Shown here: one piece after another, positions 57,501 through 64,000 of the stretch
Layout: every line of letters starts with the position of its first letter
Numbering within the stretch: position 1 is the stretch's first letter
From: Antedon mediterranea
Lineage: Eukaryota; Echinodermata; Crinoidea; Comatulida; Antedonidae
NCBI RefSeq assembly: GCF_964355755.1
Contig: NC_092675.1
Coordinates: 15,513,312-15,577,311, forward strand
Length of the DNA: 64,000 bases
Reading direction: 5' to 3'
Made by a program: the position numbers and the translations under genes
Notes under the pieces: model-generated
The model's input: only the letters and a program-made list of their open reading frames with translations
Database searches by the model: none
Told to the model about the DNA's origin: nothing

Positions 57501-58348
57501 TGAAGTCCAGAAGAGGACTCACGGCAAGGCGTATGGAGCGATACTAAACTGTCTAGTGACTAGAGCTGTGCATCTCGATTTGGCGGTTGACTACAGTGAG
57601 GGTGCAGTGCAGAAAGTATTTAGGAGGTTTTCTGCGATAAGAGGATATCCATCAGAAGTATTTACGGACTGTGGGTCACAGTTGGCAGCGATGCATGAGA
57701 CACTCAAGAAATCGTCGCTGGAGTATAATGTTAAGTGGACATAATTTATAGTACGCCGGATGCTCCTTGGCAAAATGGGGTTACTGAGTCTTTAATTAAA
57801 GGCATAAAGAAAGCACTATTTCATACAGTAGGTGAACAAGTGTTGTCATTTGAGGAGCTACAGACCGTGTTATTTGAAATATTGGATCTGCTAAATAGTA
57901 GACCAATAGGTCAACATCCTACTAGTCCGGTAGATGGCACGTATCTTTGTCCGAACGACTTGTTGCTGGGTAGATCTGATAAAGCGGCACCTATGGGACC
58001 ATGGAATTTAATGACAGGGGAGGTCATGCGAGAAGGATGAGATACATGCAGTGTCTGATAGAGGAGTTCTGGCAGAAATGGACCAAATGTTATTTTACGT
58101 CATTGATTGTGAAAAAGAAATGGAGAACGGAATGTAGGAACTTGAAAGTTGGCGACGTAGTATTAATACAAGAAGAAGGAATTAAGCGATGTAAATGGAA
58201 GACAGGAGTAGTTGAAGAAGCAATTGTTAGCAATGATGATAGAGTGCGCAACGTGATTGTACGATCGACAACAAATACTGGAGCTATAACAAGATTGAGA
58301 AGAGCAATTCAGAGATTGGTATTATTACTACCTGTTGAAGAGAGTTAA
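54560..58348 (+). pseudogene. BEL/Pao pol, broken
   Basis: Order: aspartic protease with MFDTAS (about 54615), stop TAG at 54674-54676; peptidase_A17-like region; RT with VGDIKKMYH (about 55645) and VYMDDIADN (about 55875); DPLGLLSPV; RNase H (MFSDASEEAMG, 56350); integrase with HxxSH...CxxC (57265-57380), YVGCDLFGPF (57460), VFTDCGSQL (57660) and GVTESLIKG (57780); C-terminal DUF5641-like tail (KVGDVVLIQEE). Frame changes or stops occur near 55399, 55515, 55730, 56235, 56775, 57742 and 58038, so no functional polyprotein is made. Confidence 0.9.
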
Positions 58349-58407
58349 AACAAACAAACAAAAAATAAACATATGTAATTTTAGTAATTGTATTAAGGTG
58401 GGGGGAG

Positions 58408-59376
58408 TGTTTCGTTAGAGAAAGGAATTAACGCCCTCTACAAAGTTGTGGTTTTACAGTAATACACGTGAGAAGACTGCATACTTTTCTGAGAAAACGT
58501 GAAAACATTAAGAGAAATAATTGAGTAAATTAACGCCGTTGTTTAAGAGTATTTTAAGAAACGATCGATGAGTTAATCTATTTTATTGTATTAAACGTGA
58601 TTATAAAAGTATTAGTTATATTAGAACGATTTAAATGCCGAAATCATAGTCTATAAATACGGTAACAGTATACAGTAGCTAGTTTAGTTAGTAAACTTAA
58701 AGTTTGAAAGGAAATTACTAGTATGTTTAATTACTTAATCAACATTATAGCTTATGGTTGAACTAAGTTGTGGATTGAATGATACGGCATATGTATTAGT
58801 AATGCATGTTAGTTGTAGATGCCTAAGAACATTATATTATTGGAACTATATTCTATCAGTGTATTAATGTAAGAGTAAAATGTTAGTAATGTTCTACACA
58901 AGTACATAACGCGGATTGATATCATTTTGAGTTTCTATTGTGCTGAGGTTGGGGTTCGGCTCGTGAATGTTGATCCCTGATTAATGGTATTTTGGGGTTA
59001 GAAGTTTCTGAGTGTAGAAAGATAAGGAGAGATTTTATTACTTTGATTTGATCTACTTTTATTAGTTTTGAGCTTACAATTTTACGGAATGATTTAACAT
59101 GTATAAACGTTCTTGTGTTTTTTTTAGGTGATATTTAACATTTCGATGTTCAAGCTGTTGAGTAATTTGAGTTGAGTTTTGGATGTCGAAAAGTGTAAGT
59201 TTAAGTATACACTTTGATCATGAGCTGAACTTTAATTTTATTTATCAATAGCTTAGATTATACATTTGTATAATACATTTAATATTATACTTGAGATAAT
59301 CAGTTGGGACACAATATATCCACTATTCAAGTCAATCTGAGTTCACGAGTTTTTTATCAGTTTGAATATCGAAACA
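58408..59376 (+). repeat. BEL/Pao 3' LTR, full length
   Basis: Starts TGTTTCGTTAGAGAAAGG next to the polypurine tract and ends CGAAACA. 969 bp. Compared with the left LTR it has a short rearranged region near 59265-59290 (a TAATACATTTAATATTATA patch replacing about 70 bases), and a few small indels. Confidence 0.85.
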
Positions 59377-59741
59377 CTTTTATAAAAACTAGTTTACGGG
59401 TCTGGAGTAGCCTACCGTATGATGTAGGCCTATTTTGGGCAACGCGTTTCAATTTTCATGTGATTCCTGGAAGAAAGGGTCCACTTTATCATAACTTGTT
59501 ATTTCGTTTTTAAACATATTCATTCCTAGTATTTTGAGACCAAAACTTTGTGACTTGGTTGCTAAATATTTTTATGGTCATTTTCTTGATCATCAGTGGT
59601 CATGATATGTCTTTTTGCACTTGTTCATTAGAGTGATATCAATATGAGTGTATTTTGATATTTAAGCAAAAACAACATTTGCTAGTTATGTAAAATGTAA
59701 GTGTGCTCCACACAAACATGTTTGTACCAGCTATAGGTTAA
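59377..59741. other. Non-coding stretch right of BEL/Pao
   Basis: No gene seen; AT-rich with one TAGGCCTA site at about 59425. Confidence 0.4.
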
Positions 59742-60286
59742 AGATGTATTGTCCCTTTGACTAATTCAACAAAAAAATTTTTTTTTATATTTCGAAAAAA
59801 AGTGGGTCATTTTGAAGTATCATAATAGTTAATTAACTTTCACCAAAAATTAGTCGAAAAAAAAATAATTTAACCGAAATACAGAAGTTTTTTTGTTCAA
59901 ATAACTTTGACTTCCAGTCAAAGTTTTCGATCAAAACATATCTCATAATGCAACGCGCTTGTTTGGCTACTCTGTATGCATAATCATAAAACTTCTTCGC
60001 GATCTGTGTGAAAACACCTTCCCAACCGCGACGAGTTGCAAACAATCCTAATTAGCATCATGCATAATGCATAACTAATGGTTTGAAATCTTTGTTTACT
60101 TTCGCTTGTGACGATTTTCCAGACGAAATGTAATCAAATTAATTTACCTGTTAATTACGTAAACTTGTTGTTTTTGCCTCGAATTTTCGACTTAAAGTGA
60201 ATAACTTTAATATTACTTTGATATGGCCAATTTATATTTAGAATATTTTTTTTTTCATTTTTTGTGTTTCAAGGGACAATACATCT
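59742..60286. mobile_element. TTAA-flanked MITE, copy B
   Basis: TTAA at 59738-59741 and 60287-60290; inverted ends AGATGTATTGTCCC. 545 bp, larger than copy A and with a different centre that includes a GACTTCCAGTCAAAGT inverted string. No coding capacity. Confidence 0.8.
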
Positions 60287-60299
60287 TTAAACGTCATAA

Positions 60300-60970
60300 G
60301 GTGTTTTTTTAAATTGTGTGTATTTCTGTTGTATTAGAGCAAATATAAATATATATTTTGGGAGTAATTTGAGAATAAATTATAACTTTCTGACTAGTGG
60401 TTGCTTAGATATTGATATGGATATTTTCTTGACCAATGGTCAAAAATAAATTCACGATCATTTTTGACAAAAGTTGTCCATTAAAGTGAATAGAAATGTG
60501 TATCTTCTACGACCATATCCTCCCAACAATTTCTGAGATATGAAAAGTGTGCTCCAAGCCAAACATTTTTTTACCGGCTATATGTCAAAGGTCAAAATTA
60601 TCGTTTTATTGGCAGTTTTATGATTTTTATTACATTAGAGGAAAGTATAAACATATACTTTCCGAGTAATTTGAGACCACAATTATCACTTTCTGACCCA
60701 TGGTTGCTGAGATATTCATATGGCTAATTTATTGACCAGTGGTCAGAAAAGGGGTTTCCGTCCACTTTTGGCAAAAGTTTCCCATTTTGAGTGAATAGAA
60801 ATATAGGTGTTCTGAGTAGTTTGGTACAAAAAATTTTCCAATACAGCCAGTAGTTAACTTTGACGATATTGACCTTTTGGCCCCTGTACTGACCAAGCAT
60901 CCCAATTTTTTTTCGGCCAACAGCAAAAAAATTGATTTGTATTGATATAAGGAAGCAAACAAACATTGTA
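60300..60970. repeat. Diverged tandem blocks with GGTCAAA strings
   Basis: Two blocks of about 300 bp repeat the order: GGAGTAATTTGAGA, AACTTTCTGAC(T/C)..TGGTTGC, AGATATT, TTGACCA(A/G)TGGTCA, CA(T/C)TTTTG(A/G)CAAAAGTT. The blocks resemble those in the foldback arms at 1.4-4.8 kb in style and wording and may belong to the same superfamily. Confidence 0.5.
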
Positions 60971-61029
60971 TGTTGGCATAGTTAGCTAGATTTACTCATT
61001 TACTAAACTAAATTTATATGTGGCTCTGT

Positions 61030-61138
61030 GACCAAAGATCGTATAGCGCCACCTACTGGAGGAAAAAAATCGTCCCTCTCCCTCCCCCTCTCGACCAAAG
61101 ATCGTATAGCGTCACTTCGTGGCGCTATAGTATCTTTG
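61030..61138. promoter_or_regulatory. Repeat and hairpin upstream of transporter exon
   Basis: GACCAAAGATCGTATAGCG occurs at 61030-61048 and 61094-61112. The second copy forms a hairpin with its inverse (61096-61115 against 61119-61138, stem about 20 bp with few mismatches, loop three bases). It lies 90-200 bp before the ATG at 61229, so it may be a short inverted-repeat insertion in the promoter or 5' leader. Confidence 0.45.
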
Positions 61139-61228
61139 CTCTCGACTAGAATAATAATAATAGTGTCATATCTGATTCAATTTAAGTTGTTAACTTGTTC
61201 TCTCTACCACCACCACCATCGATCAAGC

Positions 61229-61353
61229 ATGAGTGTTGAAAGAGCCACACAAGTGTTTGGAAACCGATTTTTATCTATTGCTAGTGCGATTTTCTATGCA
61301 TCTAGTTCTTTTTTCATAGTAATTGTCAATAAAAACATCCTTACCAATTACAA
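61229..61353 (+). CDS. Nucleotide-sugar transporter (SLC35D-like), exon 1
   Basis: From the ATG at 61229 the exon reads MSVERATQVFGNRFLSIASA, then IFYASSSFFIVIVNKNILTN and Y, ending at 61353 before GTTAGT (phase 2). The segment is one hydrophobic transmembrane helix followed by VNK..LTNY, the conserved start of SLC35D1/D2-type transporters, which move UDP-sugars (for example UDP-glucuronate, UDP-GalNAc) into the ER or Golgi lumen. An in-frame ATG at 61028 would add a repeat-derived leader and is unlikely to be used. No later exon was found up to 64000, so intron 1 is at least 2.6 kb. Confidence 0.75.
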
Positions 61354-61375
61354 GTTAGTTGAATTCAATTATATA

Positions 61376-61503
61376 TAGGGCCTAGGCTAGGCTAGGCTAG
61401 GGCCTACCTAGGGCCTAGGCCTAGCTAGTAGGCTAGGCCTAGCTAGCTATCAATGTATCATAGCTAGCTAGTAGGCCTAGGCCTACCTACCTGTAGTAGG
61501 CTA
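61376..61503. repeat. TAGGCC-rich cluster
   Basis: Dense overlapping TAGGCC, CTAGGC and CTAGCTAG words immediately after the transporter exon donor. Built from the same TAGGCCTA palindrome that is scattered elsewhere (127-140, 227-240, 34978-35035, 36535-36635). Confidence 0.8.
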
Positions 61504-61590
61504 GAGGGGATCCAGTCAAGTCGCCCCATCGCAAAGTCGCCCAAAACTAAGTCGCCCCATCGCAAAGTCGCCCCAAAACAAAGGGATTAC

Positions 61591-63187
61591 GGTCGAAGCG
61601 GCCGCCAACTAAAGCGGCCGCTAGTTCAATAATGGTAATCTGTATGGAACGCCGTGTGCGCTTTGATTGTCGTTGTTTTGTAATCTTTGATTGTCATTGT
61701 TTCGACAGGTTTTCTTTACCTCGGACGTAAATAACAATCTACATTATTATGTAACTTATTCTCTTTTTTTTACAGATTGAATGTGATACGCGTACGTTCT
61801 TTTAAACGAAATGGCGAATCGATGATTACTTATTTTAACTGTTCTAAATGATATGTTTAATAAAGTCTATAAAATACATTGTGGTGTTTATATTAATATA
61901 ATATAATAATAAGCCAATTATTAAGAATTATATATAAATAAACCAATCAATAAAGTATATCAAAATATATAAATATATTAATAATTAAAAATATTTGTTA
62001 TTTTATATTAATTAATTAGTAAAGTAACTAGTAGTGTTCGCAATCATAATTTAATTACAATAACATGATGACAGCAATTTATTTAATATTCTACACTATT
62101 TTATTAATTCAGATATTTAAATATTGATCAATTGAAAATGAGTTTTAAATACTAAAATAAGATGAAAGTGTCTGTTTGATACGGTAATTAATTACGCGAA
62201 TTTCTGCTAATAACTCGACTGACGGCCAGCAATAGTGCTGCTGCACATTAGGTGCGCGTCCCATGTTGCTTTATTGAAAACACAAACAATGTATTACAAT
62301 GGAATAACACTTAAATGTATAACACACCCTATTACTAATAATAAAAACCTAGATTCGATAGTACCTGTAAATGAGATATAAATATTCGGCAATACCGTAC
62401 GTAAATTATTATTGCAATACTGTATAAAGATTCGATAGTATGTAAACAAGATATAAATATTCGGCAATACCGTACGTAAATTATTAATGCAATACTGTAT
62501 AAAGATTCGATAGTACAGTGTAAACGAGATATAAATATTCGGCAATACCGTACGTAAATTATTATTGCAATACTGTATAAAATTCGATAGTTAAATGTAA
62601 ATGAGATATAAATATTCGGCAATACCGTACGTAAATTATTATTGCAATACTGTATAAAATTCGATAGTTAAATGTAAATGAGATATAAAGATTCGGCAAT
62701 ACCGTACGTAAATTATTATTGCAACACTGTATAAAATTTGATAGTTAAATGTAAATGAGATATAAATATTCGGCAATACCGTATGTAAATTATTATTGCA
62801 AGACTTTATAAAATTCGATAGTATGTAATGAGATATAAAGATTCGACAATAACGTACGTAAATTATTATTATTGCAATACTGTATAAGGATTCAATAGTA
62901 TATAAACGAGATATAAAGATTCGGCAATACCGTATACGTAAATTATTATTGCAATACTGTATAAGGATCCAATAGTATGTAAACGAGATATAAAGATTCG
63001 GCAAAATATATTTCGATAGAGGCCTATGTATTAGTTAATAGTAAATACAAATAAAATATACATTGATTTATCGGCAGGCAGGCAAACTTAAATCAACAAT
63101 CACAATCAAAGATTAAAGCGCACATGGCGTTCCATACAAATGACGATATTAAACTGGCGGCCGCTTTGGTTGGCGGCCGCTTCGACC
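61591..63187. mobile_element. Inverted-repeat element with NotI-type iterons
   Basis: Ends begin GGTCGAAGCGGCCGCCAAC(T/C) and include a second AAGCGGCCGC about 14 bp in, on both sides (inverted). Further in, both arms carry TGTATGGAACGCC(G/A)TGTGCG, the inner block shared with the elements at 38.3, 44.1 and 25.9 kb. Centre is AT-rich with a minisatellite. No transposase; no exact target duplication seen. Confidence 0.75.
62350..63005. repeat. Minisatellite, 75-79-bp unit, about nine copies
   Basis: Units contain GAGATATAAATATTCGGCAA, TACCGTACGTAAATTATTAT and GCAATACTGTATAAA. TTCGGC recurs at 62385, 62460, 62539, 62615 and 62692. Minus-strand ORFs through this region are by-products of a period near a multiple of three. 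Confidence 0.9.
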
Positions 63188-63323
63188 ATACTCCAAACAA
63201 AGTAGCCCCGGCACAGTCGCCCCATCGCAAAGTCGCCCCATCGCAAAGGGAAACTGATCACTCCGGCCGCGCTTAACTCCGGCTGCCGTATCAGTTTAGC
63301 ACGATGTTATGCACTCCGGCCGC

Positions 63324-64000
63324 GGGTGTGTCGAAAGCGAAGACCTCGAAAGCGAAGACCGAAGACCTCGAAAGCGAAGACCCTGCGAAATGGTAGTGTG
63401 CACAAAATCCGACCAAAATCATACAAAATCGTGATAACACCTTGAATTTACAGATTCTAAAAAAAGATTTTCGATTTTAATTGTTATGTTATCAACAATC
63501 ATGACTTTATCTATGAACAAGCTCACGCGTTTTCGCCAATGGAGTTAATATGTGATATGGTTTTACGAACAAACACATCGCGCTATTTGCAAGGCGACGG
63601 ACGCACAAGAAGGACATCGCACAGAGAATTGAATTGAATGCAAGCTTACAATTTAAAACCATAGCCAACTCAGAGAATAATTTCTTTGTAGCACACGTCG
63701 CCTACAATTTAAACCCATAGCCAATTGTTTATAAGTATAGAAATAAACTACATAAAAGTAAATTGTAATAAGTAAAGGATGGCGGTATATAGGCTTTTTT
63801 AGGCTTATTTTAGAGCCTATATAAATGTGTTTTTTATCTATAATATTTGCCTATTGTTTATTATCTAAATTTGTGAATAAATACAATAAGATATTCATTT
63901 TCCTGTATTGTTTGTATTTAAACTTTTACATTTTGCCCATTGTATACTATTGCTGTTTTACTTAATCGCCAGTTTAAAAAATGTTTTCTAATGTATTCAT
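63324..64000 (+). mobile_element. Left end of another iteron-ended element (partial)
   Basis: GGGTGTGTCGAAAGCGAAGA followed by CCTCGAAAGCGAAGACC units (63324-63392), very like the terminus at 38304. No inverted partner occurs before 64000, so the element either continues beyond the window or is truncated. A TACAATTTAAAACCATAGCCAA-like string occurs twice at 63648-63670 and 63701-63724. No gene seen. Confidence 0.6.

Larger units (their letters stand above)
52375..59376 (+). mobile_element. BEL/Pao LTR retrotransposon, recent but disrupted
   Basis: Two long direct repeats (52375-53272 and 58408-59376) bracket gag and pol on the plus strand. The order protease, RT, RNase H, integrase and the YMDD RT motif identify BEL/Pao. 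A polypurine tract (GGTGGGGGGAG) abuts the right LTR. The LTRs are nearly identical over most of their length, suggesting recent insertion, yet pol carries several stops and frameshifts. No matching target duplication was found. Confidence 0.92.
61514..63250. repeat. GTCGCCCCATCGCAAA iteron arrays around nested element
   Basis: Four units of GTCGCCCC(ATCGC/AAA) at 61514-61585 and three at 63205-63250, in the same orientation, separated by the element at 61591-63187. The left and right halves may be one array or the ends of one outer element that was interrupted. Confidence 0.6.

Noticed and set aside
52365-59385. Target-site duplication of the BEL/Pao element
   Set aside because: Flanks CAACA(AT) and CTTTT do not match, and the 5' LTR start is missing, so no duplication can be claimed.
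60724-60966. Overlapping 77-80-codon minus-strand ORFs
   Set aside because: Two different frames over diverged tandem blocks; no conserved domain.
62294-63004. Minus-strand ORFs of 83-121 codons reading MPNIYISF repeats
   Set aside because: By-products of the 75-79-bp minisatellite; all frames over it stay partly open.

Overview
The window is eukaryotic (metazoan) chromosomal DNA. It has spliced genes with GT-AG introns, AT-rich non-coding DNA, tRNA-derived SINEs, several LINE clades, Penelope, Ty3/gypsy and BEL/Pao retroelements, and many inverted-repeat DNA transposons. The TE mix, the TAGGCC-type palindromes and the two recognisable host genes suggest a marine invertebrate, perhaps an echinoderm or hemichordate relative. 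That placement is inference; nothing in the window fixes the species. There are no bacterial operons and no CRISPR array. Host genes: (1) SETD9 (SET-domain protein) on the minus strand. Five exons are readable (28307-28164, 12582-12459, 11950-11835, 11730-11604, 11215-11128) with perfectly compatible intron phases, including one 15.6-kb intron packed with transposons. A possible upstream exon lies at 38223-38126. (2) The first coding exon of a nucleotide-sugar transporter of the SLC35D type on the plus strand at 61229-61353; the rest of the gene must lie beyond the right edge. Layout: 0.6-5.5 kb, an L2/CR1-like LINE split by a 3.4-kb foldback element that carries a SINE. 6.7-7.5 kb, a Penelope fragment. 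7.8-9.1 kb, a 43-bp satellite. 11-28 kb, SETD9, whose long intron holds two Ty3/gypsy copies, a Tx1/L1-like fragment, a nearly full CR1-like LINE with a PHD-finger ORF1, SINEs and a 9-bp-TSD inverted-repeat element. 28.4-35.5 kb, TTAA MITEs and a piggyBac-type shell containing a complete seven-exon hAT transposon. 37-39.6 kb, LINE tails and another inverted-repeat element. 39.6-43.3 kb, an ISL2EU/IS5-like transposon with a THAP transposase whose first exon is split by a further element. 43.3-48.6 kb, a stack of nested inverted-repeat elements with a large tandem array. 49-52.4 kb, LINE, SINE and Penelope pieces and a 1.66-kb foldback. 52.4-59.4 kb, a young but broken BEL/Pao retrotransposon with two LTRs. 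59.7-64 kb, a MITE, the transporter exon and two more inverted-repeat elements. The most interesting signals are: (a) a family of inverted-repeat elements (38.3, 44.1, 25.9 and 61.6 kb, probably 63.3 kb) that share an inner sequence block but have different outer ends, several of them made of short iterons, with 9-10-bp target duplications where measurable; (b) clean GGCCTA or GCCTA micro-insertions at TA dinucleotides inside two unrelated tandem arrays, which may explain the abundance of TAGGCCTA; (c) nested insertions whose order can be read from intact target-site duplications.
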